Origin: Prorocentrum cordatum
Taxonomy: Eukaryota > Sar > Dinophyceae > Prorocentrales > Prorocentraceae
Reading direction: 5' to 3'
DNA: 64,000 bases
NCBI GenBank assembly: GCA_963575745.1
Contig: CAUYUJ010019104.1
Coordinates: forward strand, 41,900-105,899
Under the pieces are notes generated by a model that worked only from the letters and a program-made list of their open reading frames with translations, was not told the origin of the DNA and searched no databases. The translations under genes and the position numbers were made by a program. How positions within the stretch are numbered: the first letter of the stretch is position 1; the number at the start of each line of letters is the position of its first letter. Positions 10,738 through 22,797 of the stretch are shown piece by piece.

Positions 10738-11025
10738 GCTTGGCCGCTCCGCCGCCTCTTTCTCCCGTCGCAGGTTCCCCCCCCCCCCCCCCTCCTCCCG
10801 CGCGCGCGTCGCTTGACCGCTCCGCCGCCTCTCTCTCCCGTCGCAGGTTCCCCCCCCCCCCCCTCCTCCCGCGCGCGCGTTCGCTTGGCCGCTCCGCCGC
10901 CTCTCTCTCCCGTCGCAGGTTCCTCCCCTCGCCCCTCCTCCCGCGCGCGCGTTCGCTTGGCCGCTCCGCCGCCTCTCTCTCCCGTTGCAGGTTCCTCCCC
11001 TCCCCTCCTCCCCCACAGGTCCGCG
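10738..11025 (+). repeat. 72-bp tandem repeat, four copies
   Basis: GCTTGGCCGCTCCGCCGCCT recurs at 10738, 10811 (as GCTTGACCGC), 10883 and 10955, each followed by CCCGTCGCAGGTTCC, a C-run and a GCGCGCGCG stretch. Lies just upstream of the DIRS-like coding region and could belong to its 5' end. Confidence 0.9.
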
Positions 11026-11109
11026 CGTCTACTTCGCGGAGAGCACCTACGTCCCTCGTCGGTTTTGCGGCTCGAAGGTCAGGACACACATGAGCACGGG
11101 TCATCCTGG

Positions 11110-11655
11110 GCCGAATGCCGACCCAGTGCGCAGTATGCCTGCGGATGCCGTATGCCGGCCACTTGTCCCCTGCGCTGTACTGCAAGTGCGCGCCGTATGC
11201 TGGTCCCTTGTGCACAGTATGCCTGCGGATGCCGTACGCCGGCAATCATTCCTCTGTGCAGTATGCCTGCAGTGTGCGCCGTATGCCGGCCATTGTGCGC
11301 AGTATGCCTGCGAATGCCGAATGCCGGCCCTGTGCGCAGTATGCCTGCGATTGCTGCCTGTCAGCCCCTCTCCGCAGTATGCCTGCGCGCGCGGCTGTAT
11401 GCCTGCAAGTGGGCGCCGTATGCCGGCCATTAAGCGCAGTATGCCTGCGAGTGCCGTATGCCGGCCCCCCCCCCATAGCGCAGTATGCCTGCGTGCGTTG
11501 CAGTATGCCTGCAAGTGTGTGCCGTATGCCGGCCCTTGTACGCAGTACGCCTGCGGTTGCCGCATGCCGGCCCAGTGCGCAGTATGCCTGCGGATGCTGC
11601 CTGTCAGCCCCGGTGCGCAGTATGCCTGCGGCGTGCGTTTGCCTGCCCTCTTGCG
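11110..11655 (+). repeat. CGCAGTATGCCTGCG / GTATGCCGGCC interspersed repeat block
   Basis: GCGCAGTATGCCTGCG and CCGTATGCCGGCC alternate about 15 times at irregular 30-60 bp spacing, ending about 100 bp before the first gag-like ATG. Possibly the untranslated leader of the DIRS-like element. The long frame through it is not considered coding. Confidence 0.85.
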
Positions 11656-11754
11656 CTGGATGCCTGCGGGTTATGTCATGTGCAACCGCCAGCGCGCGAT
11701 AAGGACGCCGAGGGGGATACGTGCACTGCGCTTTCCGACGCGCGCGCAGCATCC

Positions 11755-13241
11755 ATGGCGCTGGCTCGCTCGGACATCGTTGAGTTGCTTGGCGATCTGC
11801 CTGCTGGCGCATTCGGCACCGACAAAAATGCCATCAGGGCGCGCGCGCGTCTCCGTGCGTCTACCGCGGGCATGAGCCCACTCGCAGCGGCGCGCAAGGC
11901 CGATTGGGTCCTCTTCGTCGCAGCGGCCAACGCGGCGGAGGGGGGCGCATCGCCAGCTCCCGAGCTGGTGCTGTGCACCACGGTCGCGCGCCTGATGGCC
12001 GAAGCGATCGGGGCGGTCCGCCCGATTGATTACTCGGACGCGGCCATGCGCGATATGTTGATTGCGGCCCTGAGTCCAGGCGCGAAGCCGTTTGCGGGCG
12101 ATTCTTCCGCGGAGTGGCGCGATTTCGCGATTAAGCCGTGCCACGTCAATATGGCGCTGCGGACACAGTCGCGAGCGATGGAAGCCTTCGGGCGGAAGGC
12201 CCCCGCCCCGTTGGTGCGCGAGGACGCGGGCCGCCGCGCGGCGTGCCGCCAGGAGGGTCAGCAATCGGCCCCGGCGGAGGCGGCCGCCAAGCCCGCGGAG
12301 GAGACGACGCGGATTGCGGCGGCAATGGAAGAATACGTGAAGGCCAGCAAGGAATTGCTCGAAGAAAAGCGGGAGAAGCCGCTGGCGTTTACCATGGAGG
12401 CGCGCCGCGTTTTCGCATGCGCGGGCGGCATTGTTCGGGGATACGCGCCTCGGCAGGACCGTGTGCGCGAGGTCTGGCTCGGCAAGTTCCCCCGTGAGGG
12501 ATTGCCGACCGAGGAGTCGATGCGCAAATTCGCGGCCGCGGGCCGGACGGCCCAGTCCCATGGCCGCTCATACATTGGGAGCGCCGAGGGCGAGAGCCTG
12601 CAGGCTCCCTGCTCGGCGGCACGTGCAATGACAAGCTTCCGTTTCGCCGATTGCTCCGCGCGCAGGACCACTGCAAGCCCCAATGGGCGCGAATGCCGAA
12701 GCTGGACTCGGTACCAGCGGGGGCGGGCTCGTGGCGCGATCGCGCGTCGGCCGTCACCGCGGCGAACCGCGCGGGCGCGGCCCTGGACCGAATGGATTTT
12801 CTCGGTTATGCGCACTTCCAGGTCGCGCGCGCGCGACACAGCGCAGCGCCCGCGCCCACGCGCGCCCCGTGGCGCGAGGCCCACGCAATGGAGTGGGGGC
12901 TTCGCTGCATCCTGTCCAAAGCGTTTGATCCCGTCGTGCTATTGGGATACATGCACCAGCTCGCGCGCGTGAGCGAGGAGCACGGGGGCGTCAAGGCGCG
13001 TCCGCGGAGCGGCGGGCCCGATGCCCAGGGAGCCGCGCGCGGGAGCCCGCGCCGCGTCCAGGTTTCCTACACGTACGATTTGCTTCTCCGCCAGAAAGTG
13101 GCGAAAGACCTGGAACACGGCGACGAGGATGCGACGGCCTCGTTCACTGCGTTGTCGTGGGACATTCTGCGCGCCGCCAAGGAGCGCAGCGCTTTTGAGT
13201 GGCCGCCGCCCTGGCATCGTGCATCGCGCTGCGCGCTGTAG
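11755..13241 (+). pseudogene. Gag-like protein of the DIRS-like element (frameshifted near 12600)
   Basis: From ATG at 11755 the frame reads MALARSDIVELLGDLPAG and continues Ala-rich and helical to about 12600 (segment FTMEARRVFACAGGIVRGY). The coherent frame then moves to another register (GGTCNDKLPFRRLL onward) and goes on to TYDLLLRQKVAKDLEHGDED and a stop at 13241. Amphipathic helices with a central Glu/Lys-rich stretch fit a capsid-like first ORF. The call rests on position before RT. The restored protein is not written out. Confidence 0.6.
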
Positions 13242-13549
13242 GAGAGAGTCCAGCAGTCGGACCGCCAGGCGGCGTTCGCCAAGGGCGGGGGCAAGAAAGG
13301 CGGCAACGACCGGCGCGACCAGGCGCGAGCCCGCGCGCGCGCGCCCCGCGAGCGCGAGCACGCGTCGCGGCGCGCGAGGCGGCGAAGCCACGGACCCCGG
13401 TGAGCCCTGTCCTCCGCCAGCGCTCGCGCAGCCCCCGCCGCGATACCTTCAGCAAGAAGGGGGGCGGAAAGGCCGGCAAGGGAGGGGCTCCCAAGGACGC
13501 GGGGGGCTCGTGGCACAAGCCTGAGCGAAAGGAGTCCTGGCGGTGGTGA
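13242..13549 (+). pseudogene. Basic C-terminal tail of the gag-like region
   Basis: Two overlapping frames carry strongly basic sequence (AFAKGGGKKGGNDRRDQARA, then RQRSRSPRRDTFSKKGGGK, ending KESWRW and a stop at 13549). An Arg/Lys/Ser-rich tail fits nucleic-acid binding at the end of gag. The frame break lies in a GCGCGC-rich stretch. Confidence 0.45.
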
Positions 13550-13719
13550 AGCCAGGGCGCCGGCGCTGTGCATGCTAATTATTCGCCCGCCCGAGGCGCG
13601 CTCCGCGCGCGCGCGCGCGCGCGCCCCCCCGCGGGGACGCCGCGCCAGCCAGTGATGCAGACGACGGGGCCTCCCCATTGCACCCTGCCGACAGCGGCGA
13701 GGGCGCAGTGTGGCGCGGG

Positions 13720-14855
13720 CCGTCGCCCGAGGGGCAGGAGGCGCCGCCAGTGCGCCGCGCGCGAGACCGCCCCGCCCGCGGCGAGCGCAGCGCAGGACGC
13801 GGATGTTGATTCCGACGACGGCGCCGAAGGCGGGGGCGGCGACCTTTGCCCCCAGCAAATCCACGATGCCGGCTGCGCATTTGAAGAGGCCCTTGCCCGC
13901 CACTCTACGGGGGCGGAGCCGCGAAGCGCGCGCGCGCAGATCAAAGCCGCCGCGGATGCGTTGCTCGACGACGAAGACAAGAGGGCGGGCATGAGCCCTC
14001 TTTGCCACGCCGCCTGGGCGGCACACTTGCCGCGAGTCCGCGAGATAGCGCCGCTTGCGGGACCTGAGCGCGATGCGGCGGTGGCGGCGAGCCAGACGAG
14101 CGACGCGCTCTTGCAAGAGAGGCGCGAGGCGGCGTTGCAATTTTGGCGAGAGCGCAAACGTGCGACGGCGTCAGAATGGAAGGCGCCGCCCGGCACGCCG
14201 CTACCGCGAAGCACCGGCGGAGAGCGCGGTCGGGCGAGGCACGCTATGCGAAGTTACCATGGCATGTGCGCTCCGTCCTTGGGCCTGACAAGAACTTGTT
14301 GCTTTTGGCCGAAATTATGCAAGCTGCAGGGGTGACCAGCGACGCAGCGCGCGCGCGCGACAGCGGGGCGCGGCTCCGTGCTTGAGGCGTCCGACGAGAA
14401 TTTGACGCGTGACTTGGAGCGGGGCTTCCCGCTAGCGGGGGTCCTGCCGCGCTCGGGCATGAACGCGCCCGTGACCCTCAAGGGGGCCGAATGCCCATCC
14501 GAGTTGCGCAGCCGAGCGGACACTTTGAACGCCGCCACCCTCGAGCGCGTGTCTCGGGATCTGGGGACCGACGCGGAAGTCACCCAGATTTTGCATGATA
14601 AAGCATGCGAAGAGGCGCGCGCCGCGCAAGCCAGCGGGGACAGTCGCCCATGCTGCGACGTCCGCGAGCGCGCAGGTGGCCGCGGGCCAGGCAGCGTGGG
14701 TCCGGTTGTCCGACCTGCCACGCGGGGCGGTGTTAAACCCGCGATTCCCTGTAGACGAGGGATGGCGCTGGAAGTTCGAAGAATGGATACGCAAGGAATG
14801 GCGCATTCGCCGCGGCATGCACCGTCCCCTCCCCTGGGCGCCGCGCCGGGAGCCA
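13720..14855 (+). pseudogene. N-terminal pol region of the DIRS-like element
   Basis: Coherent Ala/Glu-rich sequence jumps between three frames: PQQIHDAGCAFEEALARHS at 13850, GEARYAKLPWHVRSVLGPDK near 14240, then DENLTRDLERGFPLAGVLPR from 14390 and LPRGAVLNPRFPVDEGW near 14720. The latter two resemble the lead-in to RT of dinoflagellate DIRS-like elements. No protease motif was seen. Confidence 0.5.
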
Positions 14856-15666
14856 ACGCGCCCAGGTACGCGCGATCGACGATTTCACTGCCGCGGGCGT
14901 TAATGACTGCGCCGCCGCAGCCGAGAGGTGCAGGCGGGCCCTTTCCCCCCCCCCCCGCCCCTCGCGCGCGCTGTCCGCTCTCCCGTGTCGCCGCGACCGC
15001 GCGTAGGGTGGATTCTCTCGATGCTCTGGTCGAGCTGGCGCGGATCGCGGCCGCTGCCGGCACGCCGGTGCTGAGCAAAGAAGATTTCATCGGTGCTTAC
15101 AAAACGTTGCCCGTGCGAGGCGCCGACCTCCCGTTGGCCCATTCGGTATGGGCCAAGGGAGCCCGCGAGGGCTACTGTCTGCAACTCTTGAGCTGCCCCT
15201 CCGGCGCCGTGGGCAGCGGATACGCTTGGGACCGCGTTGGGGCGGCGCTCCAGGCGCGAGGCGCGAGCGCCGCGGCGGCACGGCGAGCGCCCCGCGAGCG
15301 CGGCAGGCCATCCTTGCCAAGCTGTTCTCGCTCGCTTCGGGCCGATTCGTGGACGATCTGTCCCGGGCCGACGCGGACAGGGGGCCCGGCACGGGCGGCC
15401 CCCGCGATGCCGCAGAGGTCCTGAGGGCGGTCGTCGAAGACCTTTTGGGCTGGCGCCTGGACGCCGGCAAACGCGTTGTTGCCGAGCCGAGGGCCACTGT
15501 GCTCGGCGTCGACGCGGACGTGCGCGGATCGGGCGATGAGCTCTCGTTAGTATTCGCGATCGGTGGCGACAAGCGCCACAAATGGATCCAAGAGATCGAG
15601 TGGGTGCTGGAGGCAGGGAGAATGTCGCCGGCGGCGGCATCAAAACTTGCCGGCAGACTCGGATAG
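14856..15666 (+). pseudogene. Reverse transcriptase domain of the DIRS-like element
   Basis: RAIDDFTAAGVND near 14870 matches the first RT motif (R-x-x-D-D-F/S...N). EDFIGAYKTLPV near 15080 is the D-x-x-x-A-Y region and SGAVGSGYAWDRVGAAL near 15200-15250 the following motif. After a frame change, FVDDL (15346-15360) supplies the catalytic Asp pair, followed by LGWRLDAGKRVVAEPRATVLG and MSPAAASKLAGRLG, the connection to RNase H. The catalytic residues are present, but the frame break makes this copy unlikely to be translated whole. Confidence 0.85.
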
Positions 15667-15869
15667 GGCTCCTCTGCGGTGTTCGGCAGAGGCACGCCCA
15701 AGCTCCCGCGCGCGAGCGACGCGCGCGCGCGAGAGCGACGGCAGGTGCCCGGGTATACCTCGCCCCGCTGTTCTGGCACGCGCAGCAGCGGGGATGGAGG
15801 TTGAAGTCGCGGCTCCGCGGGGCATTTGAATGGTGGCTGCGCTTCCTCCGGAGCGCGCCGGAACGAGCG

Positions 15870-16520
15870 GTGCCCCTGCGGGTGACCCCGGAGCGGCCAC
15901 GCTACCTCGTCTATTCCGACGCGACGGGCGGCGGCAGGCGACATACGCGCGCGCCTGTTTGGAACGGCGCCCGCATTGCCCGGCCCGCCCCGCCTCCGCA
16001 GGCTCGCGTGGGTCATCATTGGGCCCAGCGGTAAGCGCTACGCAGCGGCTGATGTGCCTTCGTCGATCAAGCGGTGGACGAAGCACCGCAAGACGCAGGC
16101 GGGGGCGCCCCGGCCACGCGTAGCCTGGCGGACAGCCCGCCGTGTTGCGAAAGGTCGCGGCATGGGAACTCGTCGCGGCCGTTTGCGCCTTGCATCATTT
16201 GCTCGCGACGCTGCGCGATGCGGAAATCGTGTTGTTTGTCGATTCGAAGGCGCGGCCGGGCGCGGGTCGCCGAGCTGCCCGTGCGATGCTCCGCTTACCG
16301 CGCCAGGCCGCGCTCGGGGTGCTCCTACGCGGGACCTCGCGCCAGGCAGATTATAACGCGCTCGTGGCAGATATTTGGTTCGCAGCAGCGACCGCGCGGT
16401 GCCTCCTGAGCGCGTGTTATGTGCCATCCGCGCTCAACGTGGCAGACGCCCCTACGCGGCCCGCCACGAAGGCGGCCGCGATTGCGGCCATGCACCGCGA
16501 GGGCTTCACCCGAGTGGCGT
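15870..16520 (+). pseudogene. RNase H domain of the DIRS-like element
   Basis: RYLVYSDATGGG (about 15899-15934) carries the first catalytic Asp, IVLFVDSKA near 16230 the later Asp, and ACYVPSALNVADAPTRP near 16415-16463 the V-P-S-x-x-N-x-A-D-x-P-T/S-R ending typical of DIRS RNase H. Frame changes occur between the first motif and the rest. Confidence 0.82.
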
Positions 16521-17228
16521 GGCCATGGCCCCGCGCGGCGCCCTGGCATTCGCGCGGGCATGCATGGCAAGTAGCACAGGGCAATTTGCAGGGGGCGCAA
16601 AGGCTTGCGCGGCGAGCGCGTGACGACCAGGCCCGCCGCGAGAGGGGGCCCGCGGGCGCCATGCTTGCGTGCTTGTCACACGCGTCGCGGTGGACGCCCG
16701 AAAATGATTCGCATCCGGTAGGCGCGGAAGCTCTGCAGTGTCTGACATCCATGCTCGCAGCCGAAGGAGCGGCGTATCCCCCCGACCTGTCCGGATTCAC
16801 GGCGAAGGAGGCGAGGGAAGTGTTCCCGTGCCTCCGGGCGTGGTCAGAGTGCTTCACCGTGACGCTTATTACTCACGCGCGTAAGCTGACCCACGAAAAG
16901 GCAAAGCGGCCCCGGGAGGACGATGCAGCGGCATCGCTCTCCCAGGTCGAGCGCGCGCGCGCAACTCCGCCCCATCCGGCGGAGCAAGCAAGGCCGGCCG
17001 CCGCCCGCAGACCCGTGGGCGCGAAGGCGGCGGAAACGTTACTCGAGAAAGCGGCCAAGTGCCCGGCACCGGCACCGGGCTTGCGCGCGAAACGCCGGCC
17101 CGGCGGGGGTTTGACGCCTCAAGAAGCCCTCGCGTTGCTCTCAGCGGCAAGGCAGGCGCGGCAGGCACCACCGCGCGGCGCCCCCGTCCTCGTGCACCGC
17201 GCGCGGCGCGGAGGTACCAGCGCCGCCG
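16521..17228 (+). other. Linker between RNase H and recombinase
   Basis: Continues the RNase H frame through PPDLSGFTAKEAREVFPCLR and a charged, Ala/Arg-rich stretch. No domain recognised; a spacer of this kind is usual before the recombinase. Confidence 0.5.
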
Positions 17229-18500
17229 ATGCTGGCAGAGGCAATCCGCCAGCTGACGAAACTCCAGGCTCCGCCCGCGATATTCATAAGCGAAGGCGGC
17301 ATTCCGCGGGAGGTGCGCGCGAGGCAGGACATCGGCGTGCGGCGGGTGCCAGGAACACCTCGTCGGCGCGCCGAGGAATTGCGGGTGTCAGGAGCAGGAC
17401 TGGAGTGCATGCGCCGCATCCAGATGGCCGCGCTGTGGCGAGAATTCCACGCGTGGAAGCTCTCGGCATCCCCGTATGCCTCGGCGGTGGAGTTGTACGG
17501 CCAGGCGTGCGATGCGGCAGGCGTCCCGCCCTGGCCGCCGTGCGCCATCGCGCGGGACATGATGGTGGCGCTCTGTCGCCGCCCGGGGACCCTGTCGACC
17601 TATTTGCAGGGCATTCGCTCAGTCCTGCATCTGCTCCGCGCAGACACAGGGTCTTTGGCGGACACGCGGACCCTGGTATTCGGTGCCCGAAAGGTACGGC
17701 CGCCGCGCGCGTCGGCCGCGAGCCCATGATATCGGCGGCAGGCGGAACCGCCTGGTGCGCAAAGATTTCGCGCGCGCGCCACGGCCGAAAACGTGCGCGC
17801 GATGTCGGATTGGCTGCGCGAGGCGCAGCCGCGCGCTCTTCGAACTAAGCGGCCTGCCGTGCGCGCGGGCCCGCGGGCCTGGCGTTTGGCAGATCGGACG
17901 CGGCGATATGGCCGACGCTTTCGTCATATGCTGGCAGTTCTGCTTGCGCTTCGGCTCCGAAGTAGTGGGGCTGAATGCGCCTGGGCATAGTGCCGTCTCG
18001 CTCCACGCAGACGAAGGAAAGCACCAGGTGCAGGTGCAATTCCGCCAGCGGAAGGGGAGAGTGGCTCCCGACCCGGCGGGCCGAGCGCGCGCGCGCGGCG
18101 GGGCGCGCCCCGGGCTCCCCGCATCGCGAGGTCTGGAGGGTATGCGTATGCCAGCTCCAGGGCAAACGATTGTGTGCGGTCTGCATCATTCGGCATTCGC
18201 TCCGGCCCGGGGAGCAGCTCCTGCCGGGCGTCTCTTACGTGGACGGGCTGGCTTGCGTCGAGCTCGCCGCTGCCCACCTCGGGCTCCATAGGGCATTGGA
18301 GTGGGGGACGCATTGCTTCAGGCGCGGCCGGGCCGACCAGGCATGGGCTCCCCTTGCCGTCCCCTGCCTACCCAGGGCCCGCGCGCAGATCGTGTCTCTC
18401 GCACACAGGCACTCCGCACCGGGGGGCCAGCAGCGCTGTTCTTCGAAGGGGGTTGGAGATCTGTGGCCGCGTTCGGGCACTCCATTCCGACAGGGGGCAC
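17229..18500 (+). pseudogene. Tyrosine recombinase of the DIRS-like element
   Basis: The N-terminal part (RIQMAALWREFHAWKLSAS, then RRPGTLSTYLQGIRSVLHLL) resembles the core-binding helices of tyrosine recombinases. After a frame change, DAFVICWQFCLRFGSEVVGL carries the first catalytic Arg box. THCFRRGRADQA near 18308 is the H-x-x-R box. Downstream, FFEGGWRSVAAF near 18440-18475 is at the place of the last box, but the Tyr nucleophile expected after it is not seen, so this copy is probably inactive. Confidence 0.8.
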
Positions 18501-18900
18501 GGCCGCGCTGCCTGGGTCGCGAGGGCGCGGCGCTTGGCGGCACACAGGTACCCGGCCGCAAAGACGCGAGCCATGGTGCTGGCGGCAGAAGCCGAGATCG
18601 CGCACTCCGATTCCGACGAGGCGCCGCCCTGCAGGCATCGGGGTCGGGGCTCCGCGGCGGCGCGTGGCGCGCAGGTCGCGCCGATCGCCGCGGAAGCGGT
18701 GCAGGGGCCGCCCAGGCCGTGAGTCAAGCAGACCAGGCATCTGCGGTCTGCTTAGAGCGCGCTTGGGCGTCGTTCCGCCGAGCATGCATCGGGAGGCGTC
18801 GGCGAGGTTGCTCGGCTCCGCGACGCCGACTCGCGCTCACCCCACCGCCTGGCCTGGGCCTGCGCCAGTCGACGGTTGTGGCCTGCGTTAGCGCGGGCCC

Positions 18901-19000
18901 NNNNNNNNNNNNNNNNNNNNNNNNNNNNNNNNNNNNNNNNNNNNNNNNNNNNNNNNNNNNNNNNNNNNNNNNNNNNNNNNNNNNNNNNNNNNNNNNNNNN
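18901..19000. other. Assembly gap (100 N)
   Basis: Exactly 100 unknown bases, a conventional scaffold gap. The sequence directly to its right is a 90-bp tandem repeat, so the gap probably marks a collapsed repeat. Confidence 0.99.
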
Positions 19001-19192
19001 CACCGAAGGCCCCAGTGGCTGCGTTCGCATGCCGCCCCCACACCAACTTCGGTGCAACCCTCACACGTTTCGTGGCCCCATAAGGAGCTCCACCGAAGGC
19101 CCCAGTGGCAACGTTCGCATGCCGCCCCCACACCCATTTCGGCACACCCCTCAAACGGTTCGTGGCCCCATAGGGAGATCCACCGAAGACGG
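19001..19192 (+). repeat. 90-bp satellite, two copies at the gap edge
   Basis: CACCGAAGGCCCCAGTGGC recurs at 19001, 19091 and (truncated) 19181. The unit contains CATGCCGCCCCCACACC and CGTGGCCCCATA. The same unit in reverse complement with about 89-bp spacing occurs at 39960-40200. Confidence 0.9.
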
Positions 19193-19869
19193 TACTCACA
19201 CCAGCATTACTCACAACTGCATATGGTTGGGTCCTTCGCCAGGCTAATTTATTTTTTTCTCGTGCCACGCAGGCGCAGCGTCATTGGAAGAACGCAACAG
19301 CCAAGATGCTTATGTATGGTCAATGTCAGAAAAGGTGGAGGAGGAGGCTATCAAGGGCACACCGCCTCCGTTGGGAGCCTTTCGGTAAGTTGCTCCCTTC
19401 GTCATTGTGCGAGGTCCTGGCGTTTCTCAGACGGAGCCACGCTGATCGGCTCCCTGCGGCCGCGTGTCATTCATATCGCTCTTGCTCCCCTAGCCATCGT
19501 CTGCCGCCAGCCGCCCAGTCCTCTTCGCGCTCTTCCCGTGCTCCCCCTCGTCGCCCCATGCCCTCCTACGGTCAGGACGCCTGTTCAGCGCGTGGCGCCG
19601 CCAGCGTTCTGGCCCAGCACGCGTCGGCGCGACGCACGGAAGCGCGTGCCGGCCCACGGGCCTCAAGTTTCCAAGTTGTCCCCGGCCCCGCGCCGCACGA
19701 AGCAGAGCGACAGACGCGATCGGCCTGCACGGCGTACTGCGTGTCGCAGGGGCCGCCGCCGCCGCCGCACCCTCAGCAGGCGCTCCTCCTTGTGGTCCTC
19801 GTCCTCCTCCCTCCTCCGCCTTCTCCCTTGCGGCCGCGGGGAGGAAAGGGCGAGGAGGAGGATGATGAT

Positions 19870-19900
<31 letters not shown>

Positions 19901-20100
19901 GAGGAGGCGGAGGAGGAGGAGGAGGAGGAGGAAGAGGAGGAAGGAGGAGGATTGCTTAGTCGACTTCTTTCGCTGCAGCGTCGCCGTACGTCTTCTTTCC
20001 TTTCGTACTTCCTGTAGGATGATCCCGAAGACCATGCGGCCTGCAGTGCGGCCCCTGCGACGCGCGGCCGTCGGACGTGGCCCACTCAGGCGCCTGGGCG
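19193..20100 (+). other. Intron sequence with GAG tract
   Basis: No gene recognised; 19850-19950 is a GAG/GGA tract. Several frames are open only because of GC richness. Confidence 0.6.
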
Positions 20101-20885
<785 letters not shown>

Positions 20886-21080
20886 CTCCTCCTCCTCACT
20901 TTTCTTCCCCCTCCCACCCCAGCTCCCCTCCCCGTCGCCCCCCTCCCGGCCCCCGGCCCGTGCCTCCTCGCCTGCTGCTGCGCCCCCGCGGGCGCGCACC
21001 CGAGACTCGCGGGCGCGCGCTGCTGTAGCACCGAGGGGCCTCCGGGTGGCCACCAGAAAGGCCTCGGCTACGGTGAAGCT

Positions 21081-21204
21081 GGGCCTGTCCCTCTACGGGG
21101 GGAACATTCAAAAATAGTCCAAAGAGTCTAGGGACCGTTTTTTGACAATGTTTGACCATGTTTAGGGTATTCCACAAATCCCCCTGTGGGGGGCAGGCCC
21201 GACC
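21081..21204 (+). mobile_element. Foldback element family GGGC, copy B
   Basis: Left end GGGCCTGTCCCTCTACGG, right end CTGTGGGGGGCAGGCCC followed by GACCTAAGG. Interior AATAGTCCAAAGAGTCTAGGG and CATGTTTAGGGTATT are shared with the copy at 50301-50448. Confidence 0.75.
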
Positions 21205-22220
21205 TAAGGATAGCAGGGCGTTGCGTGGAAAGGCCTGGCGAAGAGCTTTGGAATGACCTGGAGAGAGCTTCCGAAGGACGTTTCCTGCTCGCAGGAGTCG
21301 CAGCGGGGGGTCCTGCCCGAAGCGTGAACGACCTCCGTGGCTACCCTGCGGCCCCGGCTTCTTAATCTGAAACCATCTTAGCACTCTAGAGGCTATCCGG
21401 GAAAAACCTGGATAGCAGGGCGCCAGAAGAGCGTGTAAAGGCCTGTCGAAGAACTCTGGAAGGACGGCGGAGGACAGAGGGAGGAGGCCCATCCAACCAT
21501 GCACGCTGGTCGTTGAAAGTAGGTATGTATTGTTCAGGGTTCCTAGATCGCAATCTGCTTTGAGCGCCTTCCTATTTCAAGGATGGATATGAGGCATTCA
21601 AGAAAGGCTTTGCCATCAAGGACCAGAGCAGTCGTCATTTCTTCCGCGGCGGAAGGCGGTGGAATGCCGGCGGAAGGTCGGCAAAAGGTCGGTGGAAATA
21701 AAACGAGGCCGTCTCTGCCAGCGGAAGCCGGCGGAAGGTCGGCGGAAGTAAAACAACCGCCTCTAAGAGATTAACACTGTTTGGGGAGCAGGGTTTCCGG
21801 AATCCGCACTGTGTCTGTGCCGTTTGTGTCATTCTTGTGGGCAGGTCCGAAAGCATTCTATTTCATCCGCCTTCCGGCTTCATGTTTCCACCTAGTTGTT
21901 CCGATTGGCGTGCACCATCCTAAATTTTGCTCGGGCATGTCCCCCTACAGGTGGATTTTGCACGAACATCAAAAAGCACCGACCACGGGCGATAATAAAG
22001 TACCCCCCTTCGAACCCCTCAATTATTTCTATCCCCGACCACAGGGACTCATCTGTGGGGAAGGCGCGGAGGCCGAACTTGTTAATCCACGGAAAAGTTG
22101 CGGGGATCGAAGTTGCTATCATATCATGCTGATTAGCAACAGCATCAAAAACGCTGAGCATGGCCATGGCGGTCTCACCACACCAGCTTCCGCAATCACG
22201 AGCGCGTGGCAGGGCTGTGG
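21205..22220 (+). other. Intron sequence with fragmentary repeats
   Basis: GATAGCAGGGCG...AAAGGCCTG...GAAGA appears twice (21213 and 21412). 21645-21765 has GGCGGAAGGTCGGCGGAA repeats. 21931-22062 carries one clear end (GGGCATGTCCCCCTACAGG) of the GGGC foldback family in reverse orientation, with a diverged remainder. No gene seen. Confidence 0.55.
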
Positions 22221-22390
22221 CCACGAGCCTCGAGATCGCTCGAGTCAGCCTTGTGTCCTGCGCCTCTGCGGGCAAGTAGCCACGAGCCTCGAGATCGCTC
22301 GAGTCAGCCTTGCGTCGTGCGCCTCTGCGGGCAAGTAGCCACGAGCCTCGAGATCGGTCGGGTCAGGCTTCTGTCGTGCGCCTGGTTCAA
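22221..22390 (+). repeat. 59-bp tandem repeat, three copies
   Basis: CCACGAGCCTCGAGATCG starts at 22221, 22280 and 22339; units differ by a few substitutions. Confidence 0.95.
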
Positions 22391-22797
22391 CCTTTTCCTC
22401 CACCTCCATCATCGTCGTCATCTTCATCAACATCATCATCATCATAACTTACCTTCCCCGGGAAAATCCTTTATTATCCCCACGGGAACCGCGAACATAA
22501 TTATCCAAGGGGGCTATTATCGCCCGCACAGGGCTCGTAAACACATACACCAACATAGCCAAACAGACTGCAAAGATCGTCCCCGTGCTATTGTTTGACT
22601 GTTTTTGGAGATTCCTCCTGTCGAAGGGACAGGCCCGACTGAATCCTCAGTCCTGGAGGGCCACAGGAGGGGGAGGCGAGTTGGATGGCAGGCCCCGATC
22701 GGCCCCGGCGCTCCCCGTAGCTTTACAGATGTCTAAAGCATGTCTGAAAATGTTCTAACATGTCTAACACATGGTTAGAACAGCTTCCTACAATGCA
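22391..22797 (+). other. Intron sequence, one foldback end
   Basis: CATCATCAT tract at 22400-22445, and near 22600-22640 a single right end of the GGGC foldback family (GGGACAGGCCCGACTGAA). Nothing coding. Confidence 0.5.

Larger units (their letters stand above)
11755..18722 (+). mobile_element. DIRS-like (tyrosine-recombinase) retroelement, frameshifted
   Basis: Coding order is gag-like, reverse transcriptase, RNase H, tyrosine recombinase, the arrangement of DIRS/PAT/Ngaro-type elements, which integrate by a recombinase instead of an integrase or endonuclease. Diagnostic motifs: FVDDL at 15346-15360 (RT), YSDA at 15911-15922 and VPSALNVADAPTRP at 16420-16460 (RNase H), RFGSEVVGL at 17949-17970 and THCFRRGRAD at 18308-18340 (recombinase). 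The frame changes several times, often next to GCGCGC runs, so the copy is decayed or the assembly carries small indels. Ends not determined; the right side runs into the gap at 18901. Confidence 0.88.

Noticed and set aside
11021-11093. Candidate for the missing OGDH exon (after CCACAG)
   Set aside because: None of the three frames resembles the E1 segment between GDVKYHLG and NPSHL.
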